This document shows, piece by piece, positions 10,076-20,062 of a stretch of 64,000 nt of DNA (position 1 is the stretch's first letter; each line of letters starts with the position of its first letter). The stretch comes from Tectiglobus diatomicola. Its GTDB lineage: Bacteria > Pseudomonadota > Alphaproteobacteria > Rhizobiales > Hyphomicrobiaceae. The notes beneath the pieces were generated by a model. The model saw only the letters and a list, made by a program, of their open reading frames with translations. It searched no databases and was not told where the DNA came from. The stretch spans positions 62,001 through 126,000 of the forward strand of contig JAZDSJ010000003.1 in the NCBI GenBank assembly GCA_039583345.1. The letters are read 5' to 3'. The translations under genes and the position numbers were made by a program.

Positions 10076-10104
10076 TATTTTAAAAAAAGTTATATTGCTG
10101 AAAT

Positions 10105-11706
10105 TCAGCAGATGAACCTACTTTCAATTAAATCTGGGAGATCATTGGCAATGAGGAGTGTGTCATAAGGTCTTAAATTCAAACCTATCCAAGTTTGTGC
10201 ATCTGAAAACTTATCGCAAGTAAAAAGTTGACCTGACCCATCAACACTTTTAAATCCTTTAAGAAATGCTTCTACACGTTCAGGATTAACGACTACTGTA
10301 ATGTCTGTTGCTAAGGCTGCTTTCTTACCCAACTTACAATGAACTTCGTCATGTATTGTACCAAGTTCAATAATCCCAGGTGTAATTAGGATACGCCTTC
10401 CATTCTCATTGCGTAGTACTTGCAATAAATCAAGGCCGTTGGAAATACCGTTAGGATTCGCGTTATAAGAGTCATCTATATACGTGGCACCACATGAGTG
10501 TTTTTTAACCTCCAAGCGATGAGAAATTTGCGGTGTTGTACGTAGTGATTGTATAATACGCTCGATAGAGAAGCCCAAATTCAGAGCCATTGCACTGGCT
10601 AACACCATATTTCGAGCATGATGCAAGCCATAAATGGGCGCAAATAAAAGATACTCATTAGCCTCAAAATAGATTTTTACATATAAGCCTTGCATTGTTT
10701 GCTCGATCGATAGAATCTTGATATCAGCCATGCTCTTCATACCGACAATGATAAACATCTTTCTATTCTGTTCGACGAACTTATAAGCACTGATATGTTC
10801 TAATACGCTTTCATCCAACACCACTTTACCATCGAGCCTGCTTACGGCTTGCGCTAATTCGAATTTCGCCTTAGAAACTGTCTCAAGATCTTTGAAACGC
10901 TCATAATGAGCCTCGCCAATCGAAGTAATAATTCCGTGTTTTGGTGGTATGAATGTGCACAAACGAGATATGGATCCAATGCCATATGCGCCCATTTCCG
11001 CAAGGAAATACCGGCAATTATCTTCTAATTTTTCATTGATAACACGCGCAATTCCCATAACGGTATTTATACTTCCGGGTGTAAATTGCGCATTAGTATT
11101 CATTTGCAAAATATGCCCAAGAATATGTTTGACCGATGTTTTCCCAAAGGATCCCGTAATACCTACGGTACAGGGAGCAATCTCACAAAATCTATTTTTA
11201 GCCGCAGTTTTAAAACTTTTTTGAATACAAATTTCGATGGGTTTGAGAAGCCAATTAGCAAGTATTATTATAAGTTGGATGAATTGCACAGCGACAAGCC
11301 AAGCAATACTGCTACCAATAGTTGTAGCAACATAAGCTGTGATAAAGGTAAGTATCATACTAGTAGCTAGTAAGCGCTTTAATCTCTTTGTTAGCACAAG
11401 TCTTTTTTTTGCAACTCTAAGCGGATTAGGTTCTTTAACCCCTGCCACAATAAACAATAACGTAACTAAGACAGTTTCTAAAAATGTCGGAACCAGTGTA
11501 ACATTCTGAATAAATTTATTGGAAATTTCCAAAAATATTAATGTTGCTGAAACACGTTTGTCGAAGGCCATTTTAGTAACAAGCCAGAATGCGAAGCGTA
11601 CAGTATTGTATTCATCCTGTTGGAAAATGTGCAGATAACGCAACAATCTATATAAGCTAAAAAAAATGAAAGCTGCATAAGCAGCTAAGTCAAAAATACC
11701 GACCAT
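10105..11706 (-). CDS. Membrane-anchored MurF-like Mur ligase
   Basis: A 533-residue protein. The first 180 residues carry three or four hydrophobic segments (about 8-26, 66-90, 113-133, 135-155). A Mur-ligase core follows: ATP loop GSFGKTS at 185-191, metal-binding EMG at 237-239, and the MurF-type motif DSYNANP at 412-418. Ordinary MurF has a soluble N-terminal UDP-MurNAc-tripeptide domain in place of the membrane part. The core should form an amide bond using ATP at the inner membrane, but the substrate is unknown. It lies 18 bp after an alpha/beta hydrolase gene on the same strand, and a Ddl-like ligase is divergent just upstream, so a shared pathway is likely. It may be annotated simply as murF. 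Confidence 0.85.
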   Translation of the reverse strand: MVGIFDLAAYAAFIFFSLYRLLRYLHIFQQDEYNTVRFAFWLVTKMAFDKRVSATLIFLEISNKFIQNVTLVPTFLETVLVTLLFIVAGVKEPNPLRVAKKRLVLTKRLKRLLATSMILTFITAYVATTIGSSIAWLVAVQFIQLIIILANWLLKPIEICIQKSFKTAAKNRFCEIAPCTVGITGSFGKTSVKHILGHILQMNTNAQFTPGSINTVMGIARVINEKLEDNCRYFLAEMGAYGIGSISRLCTFIPPKHGIITSIGEAHYERFKDLETVSKAKFELAQAVSRLDGKVVLDESVLEHISAYKFVEQNRKMFIIVGMKSMADIKILSIEQTMQGLYVKIYFEANEYLLFAPIYGLHHARNMVLASAMALNLGFSIERIIQSLRTTPQISHRLEVKKHSCGATYIDDSYNANPNGISNGLDLLQVLRNENGRRILITPGIIELGTIHDEVHCKLGKKAALATDITVVVNPERVEAFLKGFKSVDGSGQLFTCDKFSDAQTWIGLNLRPYDTLLIANDLPDLIESRFIC

Positions 11707-11724
11707 GGTATATGAATTCCTAAG

Positions 11725-12522
11725 TTACTCCACTCGCTCGTTATGGATTAAGAAATCCCGAATACGCTTTGAAACCTGATGGCGACCTTCTCTAAGAAGA
11801 GAATGGTGATCTTGTCCAGATAACAAGTTCATTTCAGCATTTACAATAAGCTTTGCCAAGCGCTCACCTATTCCTGGCGGCGTGTCAATATCCTCCTCTC
11901 CATAGATTAAGCAAGTAGGGCAGATTATCTCTTTGGCCACATTGCTCAAATCCTCACGTATTACATTAGTAAAAATCTCACGCATTCCGCCAGCGTTTTT
12001 ATAATCAGAACTGCCAAACCTTCTGCGTAATTCATCGATGTTCATACCGGTCATTGGCACCAATTTTTTCAAAACTTTGAACGTGTAGATTTTACTCTTG
12101 ACATGTATCCACTGGATTAATGAGCGTTGAAGTGGTATACCAGCTGCAGCAATTAATATTAGCTTGTCCACAAGATCTGGATGGCGACTACAAAGTTGTA
12201 TGCCCACACGCCCACCAAAAGAGTGGCCGATCCATACAGTTGATCCGGCATATGGGTTTTCTTTAAGATATAAAGCGACCAAATCCGCATAATCAGTCGT
12301 CGTCCATGCCGTGTTGGGCTTTGGTGAAGCGCCGAAACCCGGGAAATCGAGCAACACATGTAACCCTAGGTAGCTAAGAGATTGTGCTATATTGTCAAAC
12401 GCATGTTTATCTTGTCCCCAGCCGTGTCCCCAAATAAAACGCCATTGATAGCCCTTTTGTGAAGATTGTATAATATTAGTTGCTAATTGTGTGATGTCGT
12501 AATTTTTTGCTTGCATATTCAC
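11725..12522 (-). CDS. Alpha/beta hydrolase, partner of the MurF-like gene
   Basis: A 265-residue soluble alpha/beta hydrolase. The oxyanion region is WGHGWGQD (31-38), the nucleophile elbow GHSFGGR has S101, the acidic residue is in GEEDID (D211 or D213), and the catalytic His is in GQDHHS (H239 or H240). It has no signal peptide, so it is probably cytoplasmic. It is the first gene of a two-gene operon with the MurF-like ligase, 18 bp apart. Esterase, amidase or thioesterase activity are all possible; the context suggests a substrate linked to peptidoglycan or another D-amino-acid conjugate. Confidence 0.85.
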   Translation of the reverse strand: MNMQAKNYDITQLATNIIQSSQKGYQWRFIWGHGWGQDKHAFDNIAQSLSYLGLHVLLDFPGFGASPKPNTAWTTTDYADLVALYLKENPYAGSTVWIGHSFGGRVGIQLCSRHPDLVDKLILIAAAGIPLQRSLIQWIHVKSKIYTFKVLKKLVPMTGMNIDELRRRFGSSDYKNAGGMREIFTNVIREDLSNVAKEIICPTCLIYGEEDIDTPPGIGERLAKLIVNAEMNLLSGQDHHSLLREGRHQVSKRIRDFLIHNERVE

Positions 12523-12676
12523 ACTATCTCGTTTGCAGCTTGTTTACGCAAGCCTACAATTACCACAGGCTTACTTTCTTGCATTAGTTGTGCAAGAACT
12601 CTAACTTATTTCTCTTATAACTTAGAGATCAATAGAACCTGATTGTAAACTGCAAATGACTGAAAGGATAATAGAA

Positions 12677-13891
12677 ATGAAAGGTAGAAAAAAAATTGCA
12701 GTGTTCTTTGGAGGGCGTTCACCTGAGCATGATGTTAGTGTAATTACAGCGCTACAGGTTATGGCAGCGCTTGATGAAGAAGATTACGATATAATCCCAG
12801 TTTATCTAGCCATCAATGGTTTATGGTGGTGTGGAGACACATTACGCAAAAAAGCAACATATTTGCCAGGTCCAGAGCAATTTGCGAAGTTAACACAAGT
12901 CAAGTTGGATATAACTAATTCAGGAAAACCTGTGTTAGTTGAACAGAATGTATCTTTTCTACATCGCTCGAGTAAATTTGAATTTGATGTTGCATTTCTA
13001 GCATTTCACGGCCTAATGGGTGAGGACGGTCAAATCCAAGGTATGTTTCAGGTAGCTGGTGTTCCCTACACTGGAATGCGAACTATGGCATCTGCGGTAT
13101 TGATGGACAAAGTTGCTACTAAACGCATTTTAGCTAGTACGAACATCCCTATGTTACCCTACATAGAATTGCAACGTCCTACAGAAGGCTTTTTGATTAC
13201 AGAAGCAGAGCTAATAAAACACATAGGCGATTTTCCTGCTCCTTGGTGTGTGAAGCCAAGTCATCTCGGAAGCAGTATCGGCGTTACGCGCGCAGATACT
13301 GTCTCTGAAGTCACAGACGTGCTTTTAGAAGTGTTTAAGTACGATACAACAGCCATTCTAGAGCCATTTATAGAAAACATGGTGGAGTATAATATCGCCG
13401 TGTCCAAGGCTTTTGGTAATATCTCTACATCAGCTATTGAGCAACCTAAGAAAACAAACGAACTTCTTGATTTCAAGCAAAAATATCTTAACAGCAAAAA
13501 TAGCAAAACTATCGGTAAAAAAGTATTAGAACTGTCAAAAGGCGATGGCATGTTATCATTAACCCGTGAGCTTAATCCAAACTTAAGAGACGACCAAGAA
13601 GCACAGATCCGACATTGGGCTATGGTAGCATTCGAGGCAGTTGCTGGAAGTGGAGCTCCTAGGGTTGATTTTATAATGAATGAGACAACTGGAGAGATCT
13701 GGTTAAATGAAGTCAACCCTTGTCCAGGTTCATTAAGCTATTTCCTTTGGGAAGCGTCCAGCGAATACCTAGTTTTATTTTCAGATCTTTTAAATGCGCT
13801 AATTAAAGAAGCTATCTATGAGGCAGCCAGAGTTAAATTACCGGCTGATCCTACTCCTGTTAATGCACGTCTCTTTTCACGTCGAGGGTAA
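12677..13891 (+). CDS. D-alanine--D-alanine ligase-like ATP-grasp enzyme
   Basis: An ATP-grasp ligase of 404 residues from this start, longer than ordinary Ddl (about 300-370). It has the Ddl N-terminal motif GGRSPEHDVS, the ATP-binding KPSHLGSSIG and a KY pair in the omega-loop region (FKQKYL). It carries an extra segment after that loop. In the C-terminal motif VNPCPGSLSYF, Phe aligns with the Ddl Ser that binds the D-Ala carboxylate. ATG 12656 is possible, but the AAAGGA 10 nt before ATG 12677 favours the latter. It is divergent, with a gap of about 150 bp, from the hydrolase/MurF-like operon. It may join a different pair of amino acids from true Ddl. Confidence 0.85.
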   Translation: MKGRKKIAVFFGGRSPEHDVSVITALQVMAALDEEDYDIIPVYLAINGLWWCGDTLRKKATYLPGPEQFAKLTQVKLDITNSGKPVLVEQNVSFLHRSSKFEFDVAFLAFHGLMGEDGQIQGMFQVAGVPYTGMRTMASAVLMDKVATKRILASTNIPMLPYIELQRPTEGFLITEAELIKHIGDFPAPWCVKPSHLGSSIGVTRADTVSEVTDVLLEVFKYDTTAILEPFIENMVEYNIAVSKAFGNISTSAIEQPKKTNELLDFKQKYLNSKNSKTIGKKVLELSKGDGMLSLTRELNPNLRDDQEAQIRHWAMVAFEAVAGSGAPRVDFIMNETTGEIWLNEVNPCPGSLSYFLWEASSEYLVLFSDLLNALIKEAIYEAARVKLPADPTPVNARLFSRRG

Positions 13892-13956
13892 ACTTTTTAG
13901 CGATACTAAAAGATTGTCAATATTCCCACTTTTTAACTTCTAAATTAGTGTTTACC

Positions 13957-15639
13957 TCACATTCCGGTATAGTTTGGACCACCGCCACCTTCTGGGCAAG
14001 TCCATGTAATGTTTTGTGATGGGTCTTTTATATCACATGTTTTACAATGGATACAATTTTGTGCGTTGATATAGAACTTCTTTTTGCCGTCAGAATCTTC
14101 TAATATTTCGTATACATTCGCAGGACAATAACGTTGTGCTGGTTCGTCATACTTAGGTAGATTTTCCTCTAAAGGCAGCTTTTGATCTTTGAGCTTAAGA
14201 TGCACCGGCTGGTTTTCACTATGATTAGTTGCAGAGAATGAGACATTAGTCAGTTTGTCAAAAGTCAGCACACCATCAGGTCTAGGGTAATCTATAAATT
14301 TAGATTGAGCTGCATATGCCAGTTCTTCGTGGTCAGCGTAACCATGCTTTAATGTCAAACCAAGGCCAACGCAAGGAATTATTGTGTTAAGCCACATATC
14401 TAAGCCACCTAGACCGATACCTGCAAAAGTGCCAAATTTTGACCACAATGGCTTAACGTTACGAACTTTTTTGAGATCCTTTGAGATTAGACCTCCACGA
14501 ATTGCTAACTCATATGAGGACAAGTTGTCGTTTTGGCGACCATCTTCCAAAGATTCAAAAATTGATTCTGCCGCATGTATACCAGAAAGAATAGCATTAT
14601 GACTTCCCTTTATTCGTGGTAAATTAAGCATTCCAGCCGAACATCCGACAAGTACACCACCTGGAAACGCAAGTTTTGGCAGTGATTGCCATCCCCCCTC
14701 TGAGATCGCTCGTGCGCCATAAGAAATACGATTGCCACCCTTAAGAGTCTTCCTAATAGCAGGGTGTGTTTTATAGCGTTGAAATTCATCATATGGAGAA
14801 AGATAAGGATTAGAATAATTTAAATGCACAACAAAACCAACGGATACAAAGTTTTCACCGTAGTGATAGAGGAATGAGCCACCACCAGTATCATTATTTA
14901 AAGGCCAGCCAAAGCTGTGCTGAATAAACCCTGGATTGTGCTTAGAAGGCGAAACTTGCCAGAGCTCTTTAAGACCGATGCCATATTTTTGAGGTTCTGA
15001 ATCGCGATCAAGTGAAAATTTCTCAATTACCTCTTTAGACAAAGAGCCACGCGCACCTTCAGCTAAAATTACATATTTCGCATGTAATTCTATACCACGC
15101 TCAAAAGTCTCCTTTAGCGAACCATCTCTGCAACGTCCCATATCACCAGTAGCTACACCCACTACTTTTTCATCGACATCATAAAGCAGCTCAGTTCCAG
15201 CAAAACCTGGGAAAACCTGAACCCCAAGTGCTTCAGCTTGTTCGCCGAGCCATCGTGTTACATCGCCCAGACTAACTATATAGTTACCATGATTATTCAT
15301 TACAGGCGGCATTAGAAAATTCGGCAGAGTGATATAATTAGAAGGTGACAGATACAGAAACTTGTCTTCCTTTACCTTTGTCTTGATTGGTGCTCCTAGA
15401 TCTTTCCAATTTGGTAACAATTTATTTAGGCCAACAGTATCTATAACAGCGCCAGATAAAATGTGAGCGCCAATCGAGGAACCTTTTTCTAAGATTATCA
15501 CAGATAGCTCTTTACCATTATGATTAGCCAACTGCATAAGCTTAATTCCTGAGGAAAGACCTGAGGGACCACCTCCAACTATCACTACATCACATTCCAT
15601 TACCTCGCGATCATGCGATACGGTGCCGATTTTTGGCAT
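13957..15639 (-). CDS. etfD: Electron transfer flavoprotein-ubiquinone oxidoreductase
   Basis: Membrane-associated FAD and 4Fe-4S enzyme that passes electrons from ETF (fatty-acid and amino-acid dehydrogenation) to ubiquinone. It has 560 residues, full length. The FAD-binding VIVGGGPSGLSSG lies at about 19-31. The C-terminal ferredoxin-like cluster domain has CIHCKTCDIKD and a fourth Cys in WTCPEGGGGP. The etfA and etfB subunits are not in this window. Quinone for this enzyme would come from the ubiE/ubiB pathway also encoded here. Confidence 0.96.
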   Translation of the reverse strand: MPKIGTVSHDREVMECDVVIVGGGPSGLSSGIKLMQLANHNGKELSVIILEKGSSIGAHILSGAVIDTVGLNKLLPNWKDLGAPIKTKVKEDKFLYLSPSNYITLPNFLMPPVMNNHGNYIVSLGDVTRWLGEQAEALGVQVFPGFAGTELLYDVDEKVVGVATGDMGRCRDGSLKETFERGIELHAKYVILAEGARGSLSKEVIEKFSLDRDSEPQKYGIGLKELWQVSPSKHNPGFIQHSFGWPLNNDTGGGSFLYHYGENFVSVGFVVHLNYSNPYLSPYDEFQRYKTHPAIRKTLKGGNRISYGARAISEGGWQSLPKLAFPGGVLVGCSAGMLNLPRIKGSHNAILSGIHAAESIFESLEDGRQNDNLSSYELAIRGGLISKDLKKVRNVKPLWSKFGTFAGIGLGGLDMWLNTIIPCVGLGLTLKHGYADHEELAYAAQSKFIDYPRPDGVLTFDKLTNVSFSATNHSENQPVHLKLKDQKLPLEENLPKYDEPAQRYCPANVYEILEDSDGKKKFYINAQNCIHCKTCDIKDPSQNITWTCPEGGGGPNYTGM

Positions 15640-15912
15640 TGCGTTATAATTCCTATCAATTAATGATGCTTAATAAGTGTTAGTTATTTCAACGACATCA
15701 AGTGCAAGTGCTTAAAATACTTATTCAACAAACCATTAATTAGCTATGCTAGTGCTAATTAAGTTTACTAAATAGCCCACTTCATTCAACTAACGTTAGT
15801 ACAAGTTTATATATCAATGGGCAGAAGTGCAAAAATTACGACACAATATGCTTGATAAGGTACATTCACTTGAGCTAGGTTAAATTGTTTTGTGTATTGG
15901 CATTTTTTATTC

Positions 15913-16764
15913 ATGAAAAACTCCCACTCCAATTCTAAAAAAAACTATAATGCACTGCTTAATGTACTAACATGGTTCTATGCCATGGGAGTAGATACGG
16001 CAGTCGGATCCGCTCCTATTGATTGGCTCAAGTTAGAAAACAAGTCACCCTCTTCAACTCCATTTCTTCAAAATAATTCATATGATTTTCTCTGCGACCC
16101 AAAACCAGAGTGTTCATATTCTGAATATCATACCAATAATTACAGACTTGCCTTGCCGCAACAAAATACTGACGATTTAAAAACTGAACATATCGCTTTT
16201 ACTGCAAAAACACTTCAAGATTTACAATCTTTACTTGATCAATTCGATGGCTGCGGACTTAGGATAACAGCTACAAAATTATGTTTTTATAGAGGTTCTG
16301 ATCATGCACGTGTAATGGTTATCGGAGAAGCTCCTGGTCGAGATGAGGATCTTTCAGGGCGACCTTTTGTGGGTCGTGCAGGGCAGCTATTAGACAAAAT
16401 GCTAGATTCAATTCAACTAGATGGAAGCTCAGTACATTATACTAATGTTGTATATTGGCGTCCCCCTGGAAACCGTACTCCTACAACTCAGGAAGTACTT
16501 GCCTGTCGCCCTTTTCTTGAAAAACAAATAGATTTGGTCGCACCAGATATCATAATAACGGTTGGCGGACTTGCATCTAAAATAATTCTCGAGACCTCGC
16601 AGGGAATAATGAAATTGCGAGGGAATTGGGGTTCCTTTATTAGCAAGAGTGGGACTGAGATTCGGGTTATGCCGACACTCCACCCAGCTTATTTGCTACG
16701 TACGCCTGCGTCTAAGTTATTAGCTTGGCGCGATCTACTGGCAGTTAAAGAGGCTATCCAATAA
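15913..16764 (+). CDS. udg: Uracil-DNA glycosylase, family 4
   Basis: Removes uracil from DNA. It has 283 residues from ATG 15913; a GTG at 15892 would add seven residues without a better ribosome site. The family motif GEAPGRDED lies at about 138-146, followed by GRPFVGRAGQLLD and the C-terminal HPAYLLR. Two of the four Fe-S cysteines of the classical family are replaced: FDGCGL has lost one, and WRPPGN has Trp for Cys. I believe alphaproteobacterial members share this, so it need not mean loss of activity. It is followed by moaB, a conserved pairing. Confidence 0.9.
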   Translation: MKNSHSNSKKNYNALLNVLTWFYAMGVDTAVGSAPIDWLKLENKSPSSTPFLQNNSYDFLCDPKPECSYSEYHTNNYRLALPQQNTDDLKTEHIAFTAKTLQDLQSLLDQFDGCGLRITATKLCFYRGSDHARVMVIGEAPGRDEDLSGRPFVGRAGQLLDKMLDSIQLDGSSVHYTNVVYWRPPGNRTPTTQEVLACRPFLEKQIDLVAPDIIITVGGLASKIILETSQGIMKLRGNWGSFISKSGTEIRVMPTLHPAYLLRTPASKLLAWRDLLAVKEAIQ

Positions 16765-16883
16765 CCTTGCGTAATAACAAAATGAATTGCATCTAGATCC
16801 AGGCTTTTTTGGATGTATACGACTAAAATAAAAATATTTAAGTTGTTTTTTTATAAAAAGAAAATATTAGGTGAGGAAACGTG

Positions 16884-17414
16884 ATGGTCGGGATAGACAC
16901 TACACTACCATTTTTACCACTCAACATTGCAGTAGGAACGGTGTCTGATACACGAACAATAGAAAGTGATAAATCTGGAGATTTACTTATCAGTCTTCTT
17001 ACAGAAGCAGGCCATCACAACACTGAAAGAGCTGTAGTACATGACGATGTTGTATCACTTAGGTCAAAAATAGCAGCATGGATAGCACAACCTGAAATCG
17101 ACGTAATCTTAACAACTGGCGGCACTGGTTTAACAGGTCGAGATGTCACTCCTGAAGCTATAATGCCCCTATTCGAAAAACAAATTGACGGTTTTTCTAT
17201 AGCTTTTCATATGATTTCATACGAAATTATTAAAACTTCAACACTACATTCTCGTGCTTGCGCAGGAATTGCTAACAGCACATATATTTTTTGTCTGCCG
17301 GGGTCACCCAATGGTTGTCGTGATGGCTGGAACAAAATACTTAAATGGCAACTAGACAGTAGATATAGACCGTGTAATTTTGTTTCGATTATACCGAGAT
17401 TGTCAGAGCGTTAG
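16884..17414 (+). CDS. moaB: Molybdenum cofactor biosynthesis protein MoaB
   Basis: MoaB/Mog-family molybdopterin adenylyltransferase of about 176 residues. It has the MPT-binding motif TTGGTGLTGRD, a downstream PEA segment and LPGSPNGC near the C-terminus. ATG 16884 is chosen over GTG 16881 because the AGGTGAGG ribosome site is then at normal distance. No molybdoenzyme or other moa gene is seen in the window. Confidence 0.93.
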   Translation: MVGIDTTLPFLPLNIAVGTVSDTRTIESDKSGDLLISLLTEAGHHNTERAVVHDDVVSLRSKIAAWIAQPEIDVILTTGGTGLTGRDVTPEAIMPLFEKQIDGFSIAFHMISYEIIKTSTLHSRACAGIANSTYIFCLPGSPNGCRDGWNKILKWQLDSRYRPCNFVSIIPRLSER

Positions 17415-17704
17415 TTCATTTAAGCGCTTATTGTTGAAAATAAATTTACATCATAAGATCACATTTAGATGTTATTGTATATTCTCTTAATTAACAAGTA
17501 AGGGATTTTATAAAGGTACATCTTTCAAAGATTATGAGAGTATTGAACAAATCAACTACCTTAAAAGTATATATTTCATATTACTTCAAGTAAATATTAA
17601 GTAGCTTAATTTTATTGTAAAAACAAACTATTACAGTGAGTAATCATGTAGATATTAATTTTTGCTTGACTTTACAAATGCCATACCCCTATCCTCGCAA
17701 GAAA

Positions 17705-17781
17705 GGCGGAGTAGCTCAGGCGGTTAGAGCAGCGGAATCATAATCCGCGTGTCGGGGGTTCAAGTCCCTCCTCCGCTACCA
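17705..17781 (+). tRNA. tRNA-Met (CAU), elongator
   Basis: A 77-nt cloverleaf with encoded CCA. The acceptor stem is GGCGGAG/CTCCGCT, the anticodon stem is GCGGA/TCCGC with loop ATCATAA (anticodon CAU), and the T-arm is GGGGGTTCAAGTCCCTC. The body matches alphaproteobacterial elongator tRNA-Met better than initiator or tRNA-Ile2, though Ile2 cannot be fully excluded by eye. Confidence 0.93.
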
Positions 17782-18278
17782 TCTAAAAAAGTTTATTAAA
17801 TCATTATTATCTGTCCTAACATTTTTATAAATCCGGGCAATTCTCGTGGATTTATAACTAAAAAGCTTTTTTGGGTGTTTGTAAAAGGCAAGAATTGGCT
17901 TAAAATTTGTTAACGCTATAAAGCCAAGTTTTTGATTGAATGGTGTGGAAGTATGTTGCAAATTTGGTTGACTACATTGTATTTTAAGCTACATATACAT
18001 GTTAAACCTTAGTTGTAACGTAAAAGTATAGTTTGTTACGAATAGTAACTTGTATGACTTCTTGTTCTGTGAAATAGTAATTAAGTTGTTATATGAGTAA
18101 TAGCATAGTTTATCTTTCGCTAATTAGAGGAAGCATTATTCTTTTGTGGTGTTAAAAACATATCTCACCTCATAAATTCTTCTTTTAACATTTATATTAT
18201 TATTAATACTTTTATCACATCATTTTGCTTACTAAGTCATTTAGCTTTTGTATGAACTAGCGTTATTTAATATTACAA
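17782..18278. other. Gap between two tRNA genes, no gene seen
   Basis: About 500 bp of A+T-rich sequence between tRNA-Met and tRNA-Arg with no recognisable coding sequence. Confidence 0.55.
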
Positions 18279-18355
18279 GCACCGGTAGCTCAGCTGGATA
18301 GAGCACCAGACTACGAATCTGGGGGTCGGGAGTTCGAATCTTCCCCGGTGCGCCA
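18279..18355 (+). tRNA. tRNA-Arg (ACG)
   Basis: A 77-nt cloverleaf with encoded CCA. The acceptor stem is GCACCGG/CCGGTGC, the anticodon stem is CCAGA/TCTGG, and the loop holds ACG. A34 is the target of TadA, which is also encoded in this window. Confidence 0.95.
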
Positions 18356-19334
18356 TTTCAATACTTTTAATAATTAACACTTTTAGCAAATGACTAAAAA
18401 CATTACTGAATTTTCACAAGTAAACTCTCAATAAGATGTAATTCTGATAACTGGAACTATTTATCGCTTCACACATAGTCGTTTAATGCTTTAATAGGTT
18501 TTTTTAAAATTAATATGTGCTTTCATTAAAGTTTGTCATTTAATTATGCTTGGTAGATTTATTTTTTAGTAACGTTCTACAAAATGAATTATTAAAAAAA
18601 CTCTTTAACAACTCTCTTAATAACGAAAAAGTTGTATAAGCGTAGATATGCGGTTTCAAATTTGTATTTTTTGTATACTATATCTTACCAAAGTATCACA
18701 TCAAAGCATACATGTGTACTTCAATAAATATGATTAAGTATTTTGTCTGATTTAAATAACTATGTTGGTATAATTCTTTTAAAACAATATTTAATTCCAC
18801 TAGCACGAATTAAGACTGAGTCACAGATTCAAAGCCTCATTAACGGTTCTTAAATACTGAAATTAACATACTTAAAATATTCTAATATTAGTTAAAACAG
18901 TAGTTTATAATCTAGCACCGATGATCTCGGTAGCGATGTGAATTAAAAAGTATATAACCGTATTTTTTTGAATAGGAGTATGTATTGAGGCTCATTAAAC
19001 TCTTTGAGAATAACTAACAAACAATATTGTTTGCCTAACCTGTTATTCAGGCAAGTGCAATTTTGACTAGGCGTCTATACCATAACATTTATACAAAGAT
19101 TATAAAATTACATTTAGCTAAAGCATTTCTCGTACTTTTTTAACATGCGCTTGTTGAATATCTCTCTAAGAGATATAAGTTTCACATAAACTAGCTTATA
19201 ATTCAGTTTTTTCTTTAGGTAAAACTCAAGCTATAAGACAGCTATCACTGTGAACTATTTTAAAGTCAATCCATTTTGTACTCAACTTTGATGTTCGAGT
19301 GCACAAGTGATAAGATTTATATTATTTTTAAACA
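18356..19334. other. Gene desert after tRNA-Arg
   Basis: Nearly 1 kb of A+T-rich DNA with stops in every frame. Nothing recognised; it runs into the decayed end of the metal-transport operon. Confidence 0.55.
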
Positions 19335-20062
19335 TAAAAATATAAATTGTGCAGGTCTACCTTTCGCAGAAAGCGAATCTGAAAAAGCCTTCCACCTATA
19401 CTTAAGCCAGTCTCACACGCGATCTATGCAACTAATGTGATATTAGATATGTTTTCAACAAATAATCCAGCAACCTCCTCACGTTTGACCTGCTCTATGA
19501 GTTTAGCTAATTGCTATGTAGAAGGTTCAGCTGATGTGTCAATACCTAGCGGAGCCAAAAAACGTAGGGCATAGGAATTCGCAAAATAGCCAAATGCGTC
19601 ATGCGCTGTAACCACTGTTCTACGTTTATTAGGCAGCGTGATCAAATCGGCAGTAGTACGATCGTGAAGATCTTTTAGCTTCGATATATATCTCAAAGCA
19701 TTGCCCTTATTAATCTCAGCATTCATGGGGTCTGCTTTAGTCATAGCCTGAGTAATGTTGCGGATATAAATTATCCCGTTAGGTAATGCATTCCACGCAT
19801 GTGGGTCTGTTTCTCCATCAATCTTAAGTGGTACAATACTTTCAGTTGCAATATATACTTTAGCTTTGGTGCCCGAAGCCTGAATAAGTGGTTCGAACCA
19901 GATCTCAAATCCAATCCCATTTACAAAAATAACATCGGCTTCAGTTACAGAACGAGAATCGCTGACATTAGGTTTGTATGTATGCGCATCTGAATCGGGT
20001 CCTACAATAGTAGTGACTGAAACAATATCGCCGGTTACTTGCTCTACCATATCACCTAAGAT
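19335..20062 (-). pseudogene. Metal-ion ABC transporter substrate-binding protein, broken
   Basis: Cluster-9 (Zn/Mn) binding-protein sequence. Metal-ligand segments are still readable: GPDSDAHTYKP, DPHAWN, TAHDAFGYF and a TSAEPS segment. It lacks its signal peptide and is fused at its 5' end to the permease remnant. An in-frame TAG at 19514 interrupts it. Reading on in the same frame gives QLAKLIEQVKREEV and GLFVENIS, then a second TAG, then IACETGLSIGG. One missing T in a T-run then shifts the frame, after which LFSDSLSAKG is recovered. The family match on both sides of each lesion shows this is a pseudogene, although the open part (19514-20149) would be called as a gene. Confidence 0.85.
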
